Below are positions 10,329 to 19,575 of a DNA stretch of 64,000 nt, piece after piece (position 1 is the stretch's first letter; the number at the start of each line of letters is the position of its first letter). The notes beneath the pieces were generated by a model that was not told the origin of the DNA, ran no database searches, and was given only the letters and a program-made list of their open reading frames with translations. The DNA comes from Thalassobium sp. (lineage in GTDB: Bacteria > Pseudomonadota > Gammaproteobacteria > Pseudomonadales > Oceanobacteraceae). The stretch is from assembly GCA_002733205.1 (NCBI GenBank), contig NVUW01000007.1, forward strand, positions 118,030-182,029, read 5' to 3'. The translations under genes were made by a program, and so were the position numbers.

Positions 10329-10988
10329 TCAGACACCCGGGGCTTTTTTACGCAGCTTACGCCCCTGCTCTTGCAGGGATTCGATCCAGTCTTCAATGGC
10401 AACACCGATATTGCCATCGTTTTCCTGCACCATTTGCTCAAACTGTTCACCAAACAATTTGCCGACATTAATGCCGTTTACGATGACGTTCTGCGCCATC
10501 CAGCGACGATCGCGGTGGTGAAAGTACATGCTTTGCGTCAGTGGAAAAACATGACCGCCGGCCGTCACGACTTCCAGATCCACCAGCGTATTGCGCAGGG
10601 TATTTTCCACCCCGACTTTCGGCGGCAACACACGGACTTCGTAGTCATTAAATTCGAGCAGACCGGTGGCGTAGGAACTGAGCAGACTGCGCTTGAAAGC
10701 ACTGGCAAAACGTTTGCGCTGCTCCAGTGTCGCTTCGCGATAGTAGTTACCCATAATGCGCCGGGTCAGGCGCTGAAAATCGACCATCGGGCCTAGCACA
10801 TCTTCCAGTTCCCAGAAAAACCGCGCCTGATCACTTTCGTAAATCGCGCGGTTTTTATGAATGGAAACCATCACTTTTTCTGTGGTGCGCTTCACCATCT
10901 CATGGGCTTGCTCCGCCAGCTCTTCTGAGTCCGCAGCGTAAGCAACGGAGCCCAATGTCAACGACAGTAATACCAGCAGCCAACGCAT
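10329..10988 (-). CDS. mlaC: Periplasmic phospholipid-binding protein MlaC
   Basis: The protein has 219 residues with a cleavable signal (MRWLLVLLSLTLGSVAYA, cut after about 18), followed by the Tol-Tol_Ttg2 (MlaC) fold. Recognisable segments are RRIMGNYYREATLEQRKRF, SLLSSYATGLLEFNDYEV and WMAQNVIVNGINVGKLF. MlaC carries a phospholipid across the periplasm between the outer-membrane MlaA lipoprotein and the MlaFEDB complex. The basic tail RKLRKKAPGV is a minor variation. It lies between mlaD and mlaB with 19- and 62-base gaps, fitting one transcript. Confidence 0.94.
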   Translation of the reverse strand: MRWLLVLLSLTLGSVAYAADSEELAEQAHEMVKRTTEKVMVSIHKNRAIYESDQARFFWELEDVLGPMVDFQRLTRRIMGNYYREATLEQRKRFASAFKRSLLSSYATGLLEFNDYEVRVLPPKVGVENTLRNTLVDLEVVTAGGHVFPLTQSMYFHHRDRRWMAQNVIVNGINVGKLFGEQFEQMVQENDGNIGVAIEDWIESLQEQGRKLRKKAPGV

Positions 10989-11007
10989 GGCTAACTCCTT
11001 TTAACCC

Positions 11008-11469
11008 TTAACCTTCTTCTGCCTTATTAAACAGGAAGCGTCCTATCAGTTCTTCCAGCACCAGAGCAGACTGAGTGTCTTCAATCCAGTCGCCGGTTTG
11101 CAGATAGTCATCTTCGGCGCCGACGGTCAGGCCGATGTATTTCTCACCCAGCAGGCCCGCGGTCAGAATGGCCGCCGAAGTGTCTTTGGTAAGAGTGCTC
11201 ATGGATTTGCTGATTTCCATTTCCACCACGGCGGAATACCACTCCGGATCGAGATAGACCTTGGTCACGCGGCCGATGGTAACGCCGGACATTGATACCT
11301 TGGCGCGCTCGGTCAGACCGCCCAGATTCTCAAAGCGGGCTTTGATGGTGTAAGTGTCACCGGCATCCTGCAGTGATAAACCACTGACGCGGAACGCCAT
11401 CAGCACCAGAGCGACAACGCCCATCACCATAAAGGCTCCGACCGTAATTTCGATATAACGCATGCGCAT
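11008..11469 (-). CDS. mlaD: MCE-domain lipid transporter subunit MlaD
   Basis: The protein has 153 residues: one N-terminal transmembrane helix (about 6-25) and a periplasmic MCE domain (about 38-117) with ARFENLGGLTERAKVSMSGV and GLLGEKYIGL. MlaD forms the hexameric ring that passes phospholipid through the MlaFEDB complex. It is shorter than the E. coli protein (183) but normal for Pseudomonas-like relatives. GGGAGG lies 9 bases before this ATG and spans the end of mlaE, so this start is preferred over the ATG two codons later. Confidence 0.95.
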   Translation of the reverse strand: MRMRYIEITVGAFMVMGVVALVLMAFRVSGLSLQDAGDTYTIKARFENLGGLTERAKVSMSGVTIGRVTKVYLDPEWYSAVVEMEISKSMSTLTKDTSAAILTAGLLGEKYIGLTVGAEDDYLQTGDWIEDTQSALVLEELIGRFLFNKAEEG

Positions 11470-11471
11470 GA

Positions 11472-12266
11472 TTAAACGCCTCCCAGCATGACGGCTGTCA
11501 AAACAAAATCCAGTCCCAGCACCGCCAGTGAAGAAATCACCACCGTCTGAGTCGTTGCTTTACCGATACCTTCCGAAGTCGGCACCGAATCATAACCCTG
11601 ATACACCGCGATCCAGGTCACTACCACACCGAATGCCATCGATTTGATAATGCCCTTTACCACGTCTTCATAAAACTCTACCGAGGCCTGCATATTGCCC
11701 CAGTAAGCGCCATCGTCGATACCCAGCATATCGACGGCGACAAAGGCTCCGCCCCAGATACCGACGGTGGAAAACAACAACGCCAGAATTGGCATCGAAA
11801 TAATACCGGCCCACAGACGCGGTGTTATTACCCGCTTAAACGGATCGACACCCATCATTTCCATCGCGGATAACTGCTCAGTGGCTTTCATCAGACCGAT
11901 TTCGGCGGTTAATGCCGAGCCGGCACGACCGGCAAACAGTAACGCGGTGACCACCGGGCCCAATTCCCGCAACAACGTCAGCGATACCATGGTGCCGAGT
12001 GCCGCTTCGGAACCGAAATCGATCAGGATGTTATAGCCCTGCAATCCCAGCACCATGCCAACGAAGAAACCGGCCACCACAATAATAATGAGAGAGCGCA
12101 CGCCAACGGAGTAAATCTGTTTGAGCAGATCATGAAAGCCCGCACTGCCCGGCCCGCCCCACAACAGCGAATTTTTCAGCAGCAGCGTGCCACGGCCAAT
12201 AGCCTCAATCACACTGGTACCAGTGCGGCCGACGGCCTGTATTTTATCCATTAATTTGGCCAGCAT
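11472..12266 (-). CDS. mlaE: ABC transporter permease MlaE
   Basis: The protein has 264 residues of the MlaE/Ttg2B permease family: an amphipathic N-terminus then about five membrane segments. Family landmarks are GMVLGLQGYNIL, the ELGPVVTALLFAGRAGSALTAEIG region (cut here to key residues) and TEQLSAMEMMGVDPFKRVI. It forms the membrane channel of the phospholipid transporter with the MlaF ATPase. Its ATG overlaps the mlaF stop (TAATG), indicating translational coupling. Confidence 0.96.
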   Translation of the reverse strand: MLAKLMDKIQAVGRTGTSVIEAIGRGTLLLKNSLLWGGPGSAGFHDLLKQIYSVGVRSLIIIVVAGFFVGMVLGLQGYNILIDFGSEAALGTMVSLTLLRELGPVVTALLFAGRAGSALTAEIGLMKATEQLSAMEMMGVDPFKRVITPRLWAGIISMPILALLFSTVGIWGGAFVAVDMLGIDDGAYWGNMQASVEFYEDVVKGIIKSMAFGVVVTWIAVYQGYDSVPTSEGIGKATTQTVVISSLAVLGLDFVLTAVMLGGV

Positions 12267-13078
12267 TAATTCACTCCTGCCAGAATATCTGCGCGGTAAT
12301 CATCAGCCGGATAATGGAAAGGCACCGGACCATCAGGCTCGCCCCGCAGGAACTGCCGGACTTCATCGTTGCCTTCGTTCATTAATTCTTCCGGCGTACC
12401 AAAACCAATCACCCGGCCATCGGACAACAGGCAGAGGTAATCGGCAATAGCGCAGGATTCTTCGACATCGTGGGACACCAGCAGGCTGGTCAGTCCCAGC
12501 GCTTCATTAAGACCTCGGATCAGTTTAACGATCATGCCCATGGAGATCGGATCGAGGCCGGTAAACGGCTCGTCGTACATAATAATTTCCGGGTCCATGG
12601 CAATAGAGCGCGCCAGAGCGACCCGTCTGGCCATGCCGCCGGACAGTTCGGCCGGAGAAAGATGTCGCGCACCGCGCAGACCAACCGCCTCAAGCTTCAT
12701 CAGCACCAGATCGCGGATCATGGATTCCGGTAAGTCGGTGTGAACACGCAGCGGAAAGGCCACGTTATCGAAAACATTAAGGTCGGTGAACAGTGCACCG
12801 GTCTGAAACAACATGCCCATTTTTTTACGGCGCAGATCAAACAGATCTTTGCGCGATAAATCCGGTACGTTGTGCCCGTCGACCATAATAGAGCCGCTGT
12901 CGGGTAACAGCTGGCCACCGATAAGACGCAACAGTGTGGTTTTACCGGTTCCGCTCGGTCCCATAATGGCCGTCACTTTGCCACGCGGAAAATCCACATC
13001 CATATTATTGTAAATCAGCCGGTCACCACGGCTGAAGCTCATTCCACGAACAGAGACGTAGGGCTGACTGACGGACAT
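12266..13078 (-). CDS. mlaF: ABC transporter ATPase MlaF
   Basis: The protein has 270 residues. Walker A is GPSGTGKT (40-47), the signature is ELSGGMARR, Walker B is IIMYDEPFTGLDP, with a switch histidine in LVSHDVEE. It powers phospholipid movement by MlaFEDB on the cytoplasmic face of the inner membrane. A C-terminal extension after about 240, ending DDYRADILAGVN, corresponds to the MlaF tail that contacts neighbouring subunits in this family. It is the first gene of the mla run and divergent from the CaCA exchanger. Confidence 0.95.
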   Translation of the reverse strand: MSVSQPYVSVRGMSFSRGDRLIYNNMDVDFPRGKVTAIMGPSGTGKTTLLRLIGGQLLPDSGSIMVDGHNVPDLSRKDLFDLRRKKMGMLFQTGALFTDLNVFDNVAFPLRVHTDLPESMIRDLVLMKLEAVGLRGARHLSPAELSGGMARRVALARSIAMDPEIIMYDEPFTGLDPISMGMIVKLIRGLNEALGLTSLLVSHDVEESCAIADYLCLLSDGRVIGFGTPEELMNEGNDEVRQFLRGEPDGPVPFHYPADDYRADILAGVN

Positions 13079-13116
13079 GAATGTCGTCCTTTTAACTCGG
13101 TACGGATAGTCGGGCT

Positions 13117-13145
13117 AGCATAGCGGAATGTCCGGGTGGAACCAA
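13117..13145 (-). promoter_or_regulatory. Putative sigma-70 promoter for the mla operon
   Basis: On the minus strand TTGGTT (13140-13145) and TATGCT (13117-13122) are 17 bases apart, about 38 bases before the mlaF ATG. The position and spacing fit a vegetative promoter reading into mlaFEDCB. Confidence 0.5.
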
Positions 13146-13193
13146 CGGCTGTAAACTATTGTAATGAGCTCCTAATAAAACGCTGAGTTGCAA

Positions 13194-13221
13194 TTGCGTG
13201 CAGAATTACCTTGGGTACAAT
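13194..13221 (+). promoter_or_regulatory. Putative sigma-70 promoter for the CaCA-kdsD-lpt run
   Basis: TTGCGT (13194-13199) and TACAAT (13216-13221) are separated by 16 bases, 41 bases before the exchanger ATG. It is divergent from the mla promoter. Confidence 0.5.
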
Positions 13222-13262
13222 GACGCGCTGAATTTTCTGCTGCTAATTAACCCTGGTGCCCC

Positions 13263-14225
13263 ATGCTCACAGCCTATGCTGCCGTTATTGCTGGTCTTAT
13301 TATTTTGGTATGGAGTGCTGACAAGTTTGTTATTGGCGCTGCTGCTTCCGCCCGCCGCCTTGGCATGTCTCCACTGGTTGTAGGCCTGACCATTGTTGCC
13401 ATGGGCACCTCCGCACCGGAGATGTTCGTATCGGCCGTTGCCTCCCTCGACGGCGCCGGCAACCTGGCCATTGGTAACGCCCTCGGCTCCAACATCACTA
13501 ACATTGCCCTGGTACTGGGTATCACCGCTCTCATCAGCCCTATCCCGCTGCAAAAGAAGCTGCTGAAAAAAGAACTGCCGCTGCTCATCCTGATCAGCAT
13601 TATTGGTGGCCTGACACTGGCCGACCTTGAACTGAACATGACCGATGCCATCATTTTATTTGGCTCCATGGCGGTCGCGCTGTATCTGATGTTTCTTGAT
13701 ACCAGCGAATCCGGTGAAGCCATTGTTGATGAAGACGAAGCCGCCGAAATAGAAAACACCCCGATGCGCATCGCACTGTTCTGGCTGGTAGCCGGACTGG
13801 TCGCACTGATGTTCAGCTCCAAGCTGCTGGTCTGGGGTGCAACCGAAATTGCCCGCGCTTATGGTGTCAGCGATTTAATCATCGGCCTGACCATCGTTGC
13901 CATCGGCACCAGCTTGCCCGAACTGGCGGCCTCGGTTGCCAGTGCACTCAAAGGCCATCACGATATTGCCATCGGCAACGTTATTGGCTCCAACATTTTC
14001 AACCTGCTCACCGTTATGCCGATTCCTGGTTTACTGGCTGTGACCGTGGTTGATCCACTCGCGCTGTACCGCGACTACGCGGTTATGATGGCGCTGACCC
14101 TCGCCCTGTTGGTTCTGTTTTTAATCAGTTATCGTAAGGGCTATCTTGGACGTTTCGCCGGTCTGTTCCTGACCACCAGCTACGCTGGCTATCTGGCATC
14201 TCTGTTTTTTATGGCTAACTCATGA
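13263..14225 (+). CDS. Calcium/sodium-type cation antiporter, CaCA family (YrbG-like)
   Basis: The protein has 320 residues with about ten membrane helices and two inverted homologous halves. The two alpha-repeat ion-binding motifs are clear: GTSAPEMFVSAVAS with GNALGSNITN, and GTSLPELAASVAS with GNVIGSNIFN, each bearing the key acidic residue. A short acidic cytoplasmic loop (about 155-167) separates the halves. Members exchange Ca2+ or other cations against Na+ or H+. It matches E. coli YrbG by neighbourhood, which sits upstream of kdsD and the lpt genes. Its stop overlaps the kdsD start by 4 bases. Ion specificity is not determined. Confidence 0.92.
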   Translation: MLTAYAAVIAGLIILVWSADKFVIGAAASARRLGMSPLVVGLTIVAMGTSAPEMFVSAVASLDGAGNLAIGNALGSNITNIALVLGITALISPIPLQKKLLKKELPLLILISIIGGLTLADLELNMTDAIILFGSMAVALYLMFLDTSESGEAIVDEDEAAEIENTPMRIALFWLVAGLVALMFSSKLLVWGATEIARAYGVSDLIIGLTIVAIGTSLPELAASVASALKGHHDIAIGNVIGSNIFNLLTVMPIPGLLAVTVVDPLALYRDYAVMMALTLALLVLFLISYRKGYLGRFAGLFLTTSYAGYLASLFFMANS

Positions 14226-15196
14226 CCACTGATATGAATTTTGATTTTCTGCAATCTGCCCGCCGCACCATTAAACTGGAGCAGGAGGCCATTGCTCAGC
14301 TGGAAGGTCGCCTGACCGATGATTTTGCCACCGCCTGCCAGTTAATTCTGAACTGCAAAGGGCGCGTTGTAGTCACCGGCATGGGCAAGTCCGGTCATAT
14401 TGGCAACAAGATGGCGGCGACACTGGCCAGCACCGGCACCCCGGCTTTTTTTGTACACCCGGGTGAAGCCAGCCACGGCGATATGGGCATGATTCAGCCT
14501 TCTGATGTTGTGATTGCCCTGTCTAATTCCGGCGAAACCGGCGAAGTAACCAGCCTGCTGCCACTGCTGAAACGCCTCGGCACCGCGCTGATCAGCATGA
14601 CCGGCAATCCGGAATCCACCCTCGGCCGTGCCGCAAATGCGCACCTGAATACCGGAGTGAATCAGGAAGCCTGTCCGCTGAACCTGGCACCGACCTCCTC
14701 CACCACCTGTGCTCTGGTCATGGGGGATGCACTGGCCGTTGCGCTGCTGGAAGCCCGTGGTTTTACCGCCGAAGATTTCGCTTTCTCCCATCCGGGCGGC
14801 TCACTTGGCCGTCGTCTGCTGCTTAAAGTAGAAGACATCATGCACGGTGGCAGCCAGATTCCGGTAGTAACGTCTGCGGCAACGCTGTCAGAAGCACTGT
14901 TGGTGGTAACGTCCAAAGGCCTGGGCATGACCACGGTGCAGGACAACGGCAAGCTGAGCGGTATTTTCACCGATGGCGATTTACGCCGCGCGATTGATAA
15001 CGGTGTCGACATCCACACCGCCACCATGGCCGATGTTATGACCGTCGGCGGTAAAACCACCACGCCGGGCACCCTTGCGGCCGAAGCGCTGAAGCTGATG
15101 GAAGACAACAAAATCAACGCCCTGGTGGTTAAAGACGGCGACCAGACCGTTGGCGTAATCAATATGCATGACCTGTTACGCGCAGGCGTTATCTGA
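14222..15196 (+). CDS. kdsD: Arabinose 5-phosphate isomerase
   Basis: The protein has 324 residues: an N-terminal SIS sugar-isomerase domain (about 35-185) with GMGKSGHIGNKMAATLASTG, FVHPGEASHGDMG and SNSGETGEV, followed by two CBS domains (about 200-322). It converts ribulose 5-phosphate to arabinose 5-phosphate, the first step to Kdo, needed for LPS inner core. Its ATG overlaps the exchanger stop, and its TGA overlaps the lptC ATG. In most relatives kdsC (the Kdo 8-phosphate phosphatase) lies directly downstream; here it does not. Confidence 0.96.
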   Translation: MTTDMNFDFLQSARRTIKLEQEAIAQLEGRLTDDFATACQLILNCKGRVVVTGMGKSGHIGNKMAATLASTGTPAFFVHPGEASHGDMGMIQPSDVVIALSNSGETGEVTSLLPLLKRLGTALISMTGNPESTLGRAANAHLNTGVNQEACPLNLAPTSSTTCALVMGDALAVALLEARGFTAEDFAFSHPGGSLGRRLLLKVEDIMHGGSQIPVVTSAATLSEALLVVTSKGLGMTTVQDNGKLSGIFTDGDLRRAIDNGVDIHTATMADVMTVGGKTTTPGTLAAEALKLMEDNKINALVVKDGDQTVGVINMHDLLRAGVI

Positions 15197-15759
15197 TGCG
15201 CAAGCGCTATCTGCTGCTGCTGCTGACCCTGTTTTTTGGTCTGGCCCTGCTGGCAGTCGATCGCTACACCCAGGAACAGGCTCCTGCCCTGAGCGAACAA
15301 CAGAACCATGAGCCGGATTACTATGGTGAAGGTCTGTATAACCGCCAGTACGACAACAGTGGCAAGCTGCAACAAACCTTTGTTGCAGCCCGCTCAACGC
15401 ATTATCCGCAAACCAAAAGCACCTTGTTTGCCGAGCCACTGCTGATGTCCGCCGATGATGAAGGCCAGACCTGGCAGGTGAATGCCCTCGAAGGAACGAT
15501 GCTGGATGACGAACAATCACTGCGTCTTGTTGGTCAGGTAGAAATCCGTCCGCTGAACCCCACCCAACCCAGCGACGACATACTGGTTGAGACCAGCACA
15601 CTGACCTATCACAGCCGCCAGCAGCTGGCCGAAACCGACCAGCCGGTAATCATTAGCAGCCCCCAAACCCGTATTAACGCAACCGGTATGACACTGGATA
15701 TCGCGCGCCAGCGCATGGAATTCAAATCACAGGTGGATACCCGCTATGTTCCGCAATAA
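15196..15759 (+). CDS. lptC: LPS export bitopic protein LptC
   Basis: The protein has 187 residues: a single N-terminal transmembrane helix (RYLLLLLTLFFGLALLAV) and a periplasmic beta-jellyroll (about 35-185). The family segment YYGEGLYNRQYDNSGK near the N-terminus and the pattern of repeated LxxxGxVEIRP-type strands are present. LptC links the LptB2FG extractor to the periplasmic LptA bridge for LPS transport. The start overlaps the kdsD stop (TGATG) and the 3-prime end overlaps lptA by 14 bases, so translation is coupled. Confidence 0.92.
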   Translation: MRKRYLLLLLTLFFGLALLAVDRYTQEQAPALSEQQNHEPDYYGEGLYNRQYDNSGKLQQTFVAARSTHYPQTKSTLFAEPLLMSADDEGQTWQVNALEGTMLDDEQSLRLVGQVEIRPLNPTQPSDDILVETSTLTYHSRQQLAETDQPVIISSPQTRINATGMTLDIARQRMEFKSQVDTRYVPQ

Positions 15760-16375
15760 TCAACGCTTTCTGGTCAGCTTGTTTTTCCTGTGCAGTGTGC
15801 CCGCCGCGCAGGCCTTGCCGGACGACTGGCAACAGGAGATGACCATTCTTTCTGAGCGCGCCGAACTTGACCGCAAAGCGGGCGTGGTGATCTACGAAGG
15901 CAATGTTGTTCTGACTCAGGGCACGCTGCGCATTGAATCAGACCGCTTACTGATTATCCGCACCAACGACACGCTGGAAGAAGCCGTTGCCGAAGGCAGC
16001 ACAGACAATCCGGCGCGCTATCAGCAACAGGTTAATGCCGGCAAACCGCTGACCAAAGCCCATGGCACGCGCATTCATTACTTTGCCCAGCAGCGTGAAA
16101 TCAAAGTTCAGGGTAACGCCCAGCTGCAACAGGATGGCAACCAATTCAGCGGCGAGAACATTCTCTACGACATGACCAAAGAAACCGTCACGGCCAGTGG
16201 CGGTACGAATACCACCGGTCAGCCTGCTGGCGACGGCGAGAAGCAACGCATCAAAGTGGTTATCCAGCCGCAGGCTCCTGCCCAAGAGTCACAGCCACCG
16301 GCCACCGGCAACGCGGCCAATAACGGCACTGATAACAGTACATTTAACGATACTCCTGCGCAGGAACAGCCATGA
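15746..16375 (+). CDS. lptA: LPS transport periplasmic bridge protein LptA
   Basis: The protein has 209 residues with a signal peptide ([23 protein letters not shown]) and the OstA-like jellyroll. Landmarks are [36 protein letters not shown], and [23 protein letters not shown]. LptA oligomers bridge LptC and the outer-membrane LptD for LPS. After about residue 165 it carries a low-complexity tail rich in Gln, Pro, Asn and Thr that goes beyond the usual length (about 175-185) and is probably disordered. It overlaps lptC by 14 and lptB by 4 bases. Confidence 0.93.
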   Translation: MFRNNQRFLVSLFFLCSVPAAQALPDDWQQEMTILSERAELDRKAGVVIYEGNVVLTQGTLRIESDRLLIIRTNDTLEEAVAEGSTDNPARYQQQVNAGKPLTKAHGTRIHYFAQQREIKVQGNAQLQQDGNQFSGENILYDMTKETVTASGGTNTTGQPAGDGEKQRIKVVIQPQAPAQESQPPATGNAANNGTDNSTFNDTPAQEQP

Positions 16376-17097
16376 AAACGCTGAAAGCCGAAAACCTGGC
16401 AAAAAGCTATAACGGCCGGGAAGTGGTTAAAGATGTCTCTATGTCGGTGCACAGCGGCCAGATTGTCGGTTTACTCGGCCCTAACGGTGCCGGTAAAACC
16501 ACCTGCTTTTATATGATTGTGAATCTGGTGCAGGCCGACAAAGGCCGTATCAAAATCGATGACGAAGATATCAGCCATCTGCCGATGCACGGCCGGGCGC
16601 AAAAGGGCATTGGCTACCTGCCGCAGGAAGCCTCCATTTTCCGCAAATTGAGTGTCGCCGATAATATCCTCGCCATTCTGGAAACGCGCAAAGACCTCAA
16701 CCGCGCGCAGCGTCTGGAAAAGCTGGAAGATCTGCTCAATGAGTTTCATATTCAGCACATCCGCAGCAGCCTGGGCATGTCGCTGTCTGGTGGTGAGCGC
16801 CGCCGCGTAGAGATTGCCCGCGCACTGGCCGCAGAGCCGTCGTTTATTCTGCTCGATGAGCCGTTCGCCGGGGTTGACCCAATTTCTGTAGCTGACATCA
16901 TGGACATCATCCGCCAGCTTAAAGCGCGGGGAATTGGCGTACTGATTACCGACCACAACGTACGTGAAACTCTGGCTATCTGTGAGAAAGCCTATATTGT
17001 CGGAGGCGGCCACATTATTGCCGAAGGCACCCCCGAGCAGGTACTCGCCAGCGAGCAGGTACGTAAAGTGTATCTGGGCGAGGATTTCCGCCTGTGA
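16372..17097 (+). CDS. lptB: LPS export ABC transporter ATPase LptB
   Basis: The protein has 241 residues: Walker A GPNGAGKT (36-43), Q-loop LPQEASIF, signature [10 protein letters not shown] (about 138), Walker [14 protein letters not shown], and switch His in ITDHNVRE. The C-terminal [10 protein letters not shown] is typical of LptB. It powers LPS extraction from the inner membrane with LptF and LptG, which lie elsewhere. The start overlaps the end of lptA (ATGA). A 128-base gap with a promoter follows before rpoN. Confidence 0.97.
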   Translation: MKTLKAENLAKSYNGREVVKDVSMSVHSGQIVGLLGPNGAGKTTCFYMIVNLVQADKGRIKIDDEDISHLPMHGRAQKGIGYLPQEASIFRKLSVADNILAILETRKDLNRAQRLEKLEDLLNEFHIQHIRSSLGMSLSGGERRRVEIARALAAEPSFILLDEPFAGVDPISVADIMDIIRQLKARGIGVLITDHNVRETLAICEKAYIVGGGHIIAEGTPEQVLASEQVRKVYLGEDFRL

Positions 17098-17158
17098 TGG
17101 CGACCCTGGCAGCCAGGACGCTGCTGATGATTCAGCGCAAAGGAATATGCACAAAAGA

Positions 17159-17186
17159 TTCCAAGGTTTACCGCTTGGCGTATAAT
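17159..17186 (+). promoter_or_regulatory. Putative sigma-70 promoter for rpoN
   Basis: TTCCAA (17159-17164) and a consensus TATAAT (17181-17186) are separated by 16 bases, 39 bases before the rpoN ATG. The -10 is perfect, the -35 weak. Confidence 0.5.
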
Positions 17187-17225
17187 GCACAGACTATGCC
17201 GATACTGAGTGATTACTGAACTTTT

Positions 17226-18725
17226 ATGAAAGCGTCTCTTCAGTTAAAGATGGGTCAGCACCTGACCATGACCCCTCAGTTGCAACAAGCCATCCGCCTG
17301 CTTCAGCTGTCCACCCTTGATCTGCAGCAGGAGATTCAGGAAGCCCTCGATTCCAACCCGATGCTCGAAGTGGAAGAGCACGAGCACGATGATCTGCCCG
17401 ACCTGTCACGCAACAGCGATCACGACACCACCACCAGCAACGAAGTCAGCAGTCAGGATGACAGCCACAACGACACGCCGGAGCTGGACGAACAGTGGTC
17501 GCAAGAGCAATTACCTGACGACCTGCCCGTCGACAGTCAGTGGGAAGATACCTACCAGACCACCGCCAGCGTTGCCTCCGGCAGCAGCAGTAACGCCATC
17601 GACGACGATTTCGATTACGACTCGCGTCACGCCAGCACCGAAGATCTGCAGGATCATCTGCTGTGGCAACTGAACCTGACCCCCATGTCCGACACCGACC
17701 GTGAAATCGCCCTGATGCTGATCGACGGCGTCGATGACGACGGCTACCTGCACACCACCGTCGAAGACATTCTGGAAAGCATGGACCCCGCACTGGACGT
17801 CGAAGAAGACGAAGTGATGGCCGTACTGCATCGTCTGCAACAATTTGATCCGGCCGGTGCTTTTGCCCGCGACCTGCGTGAATGCCTGATGCTGCAATTA
17901 CAGCAGCTGCCAGCCGAAACCCCGTGGCTGAGCGAAGCCAAAATGGTGATCCGCGATTATATCGAGCTGCTCGGCAGCAAAGATTACCCAACGCTGATGC
18001 GCAAAACCAAGTTGCGTGAAGATGACCTCAAAGCCGTCCTGCGTCTGATCAAAGAACTGAACCCTAAGCCGGGCTCCGGCATCAGCGCCGAACAGGCCGA
18101 ATACGTGGTACCGGATGTTCTGGTGCGCAATATCCGCGACGAATGGCGGGTTGAGCTGAACCCCGATATTGCGCCAAAACTGCGCGTCAATGCCGATTAC
18201 GCCTCACTGGTGCGCCGTTCTGATAACAGCACCGACAACGCCTTCCTGCGTGATCACCTGCAGGAAGCCCGCTGGTTTATCAAAAGCCTGCAAAGCCGTA
18301 ACGAAACCCTGCTGAAAGTGGCCACCAAGATCGTTGAATATCAGATTGAATTCTTCGAGCAGGGCGAAGAGGCCATGAAGCCACTGGTTCTGCATGATAT
18401 TGCCGAAGCCGTTGGCATGCACGAATCCACTATTTCCCGTGTGACGACGCAGAAATACATGCATACACCACGCGGAATCTTCGAACTGAAGTACTTTTTC
18501 TCCAGCCATGTCAGCACCGATGGCGGCGGCGAATGTTCCTCCACCGCAATCCGTGCCATGATTAAAAAACTGATTGCCGAAGAAAACACCCGCAAACCGC
18601 TGAGCGACAACAAAATCGCGGCGGTACTGGGGGATAAAGGCATTCAGGTGGCGCGGCGTACGGTGGCAAAATACCGTGAAGCCATGATGATTCCGCCATC
18701 GAATGAACGTAAACAATTGATTTGA
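17226..18725 (+). CDS. rpoN: RNA polymerase sigma-54 factor
   Basis: The protein has 499 residues. Region I is the Gln/Leu-rich [20 protein letters not shown] segment, followed by an acidic region II (about 55-130), the core-binding domain, a helix-turn-helix ([18 protein letters not shown]) and near the C-terminus the RpoN box [12 protein letters not shown]. It directs core polymerase to -24/-12 promoters that need enhancer-binding activators. It is followed by hpf, ptsN, rapZ and npr, the widely conserved rpoN cluster, which links it to the nitrogen phosphotransferase system. Confidence 0.98.
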   Translation: MKASLQLKMGQHLTMTPQLQQAIRLLQLSTLDLQQEIQEALDSNPMLEVEEHEHDDLPDLSRNSDHDTTTSNEVSSQDDSHNDTPELDEQWSQEQLPDDLPVDSQWEDTYQTTASVASGSSSNAIDDDFDYDSRHASTEDLQDHLLWQLNLTPMSDTDREIALMLIDGVDDDGYLHTTVEDILESMDPALDVEEDEVMAVLHRLQQFDPAGAFARDLRECLMLQLQQLPAETPWLSEAKMVIRDYIELLGSKDYPTLMRKTKLREDDLKAVLRLIKELNPKPGSGISAEQAEYVVPDVLVRNIRDEWRVELNPDIAPKLRVNADYASLVRRSDNSTDNAFLRDHLQEARWFIKSLQSRNETLLKVATKIVEYQIEFFEQGEEAMKPLVLHDIAEAVGMHESTISRVTTQKYMHTPRGIFELKYFFSSHVSTDGGGECSSTAIRAMIKKLIAEENTRKPLSDNKIAAVLGDKGIQVARRTVAKYREAMMIPPSNERKQLI

Positions 18726-18756
18726 AAAACAACAAGCCAGCAACAAGGAGTTGGAC

Positions 18757-19059
18757 ATGAAGATTAATATCAGCGGTCACCACGTTGACGTTACCGAATC
18801 TCTGCAAACTTACGTAGACGAAAAAATGTCCAAGCTGGGACGCCACTTTGACAACATTACCAACGGCCAGGTCACCCTGACCGTGATCAAAGAGCGCATG
18901 ATTGCCGAAGCCACCATCCACGTCAGTGGTGCCGATCTGCATGCCAGCGCCGAAAACGACGATATGTACGCCGCTATTGATCAGATGACCGACAAACTCG
19001 ACCGTCAGGTACTGAAACACAAAGAAAAACTGGTGGCGCGGCAACACGGACAAGGCTGA
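18757..19059 (+). CDS. hpf: Ribosome hibernation promoting factor, short form
   Basis: The protein has 100 residues, starting MKINISGHHVDVTESLQTYV at the ATG at 18757, which has AAGGAG 7-12 bases upstream; this decides the start. It has the beta-alpha-beta fold of the HPF/YfiA family, with VTLTVIKERMIAEATIHV and MYAAIDQMTDKLDRQ, but no long-form C-terminal domain, so it should act with RMF to form 100S ribosomes in stationary phase. It lies between rpoN and ptsN. Confidence 0.95.
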   Translation: MKINISGHHVDVTESLQTYVDEKMSKLGRHFDNITNGQVTLTVIKERMIAEATIHVSGADLHASAENDDMYAAIDQMTDKLDRQVLKHKEKLVARQHGQG

Positions 19060-19062
19060 TTA

Positions 19063-19521
19063 ATGGACATTCGCATCGAGGATATCCTCACACCGGAACG
19101 CACTCTGATTGATGCCCCGGTTTCCAGTAAAAAGAAGTTGCTGGAGTACCTGGCAGGTTTTATCGCTGAGCAACTCAGCGATAGTTCCGCCGACGATATT
19201 TACGAGCGATTACTCAGCCGTGAACGCCTGGGCAGTACCGGGATTGGCGAAGGCATCGCCATTCCCCACTGCCGCCTGAAACAATGTGACCAGGCGATGG
19301 GCGTACTGCTGCGACTGATGGAACCTGTGGATTACGATGCCATCGACCGCCAGCCGGTCGATCTGGTCTTCGCCCTGCTGGTACCGGAAGAAGCCACCGA
19401 ACAACATCTGCAGGTATTAGCGATGCTGGCGCGGAATTTCAGCGAGCCAGCCTACCGCGAAGCCCTGCGCAAAGCGCCGGATGCACAGCAGTTTTATCAG
19501 CGGGCATTAAGCGAATACTGA
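19063..19521 (+). CDS. ptsN: Nitrogen-regulatory PTS enzyme IIA
   Basis: The protein has 152 residues of the EIIA-fructose/mannitol fold. The phosphorylated histidine is H69 in GIGEGIAIPHCRL. It receives phosphate from NPr and regulates targets such as potassium transport and phosphate or stress signalling in a phosphorylation-dependent way. It starts 4 bases after hpf, in the conserved rpoN-hpf-ptsN-rapZ-npr cluster. Confidence 0.96.
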   Translation: MDIRIEDILTPERTLIDAPVSSKKKLLEYLAGFIAEQLSDSSADDIYERLLSRERLGSTGIGEGIAIPHCRLKQCDQAMGVLLRLMEPVDYDAIDRQPVDLVFALLVPEEATEQHLQVLAMLARNFSEPAYREALRKAPDAQQFYQRALSEY

Positions 19522-19575
19522 ACATAAGGCGGGTCTGATCAAGCTCAGGCAAACGCAACAATAGAGGAGCAAGGC

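Noticed and set aside
17159..17190. A -24/-12 (sigma-54) promoter for rpoN autoregulation
   Set aside because: The GG and GC spacing does not fit TGGCAC-N5-TTGC; the sequence fits a sigma-70 -10 instead.
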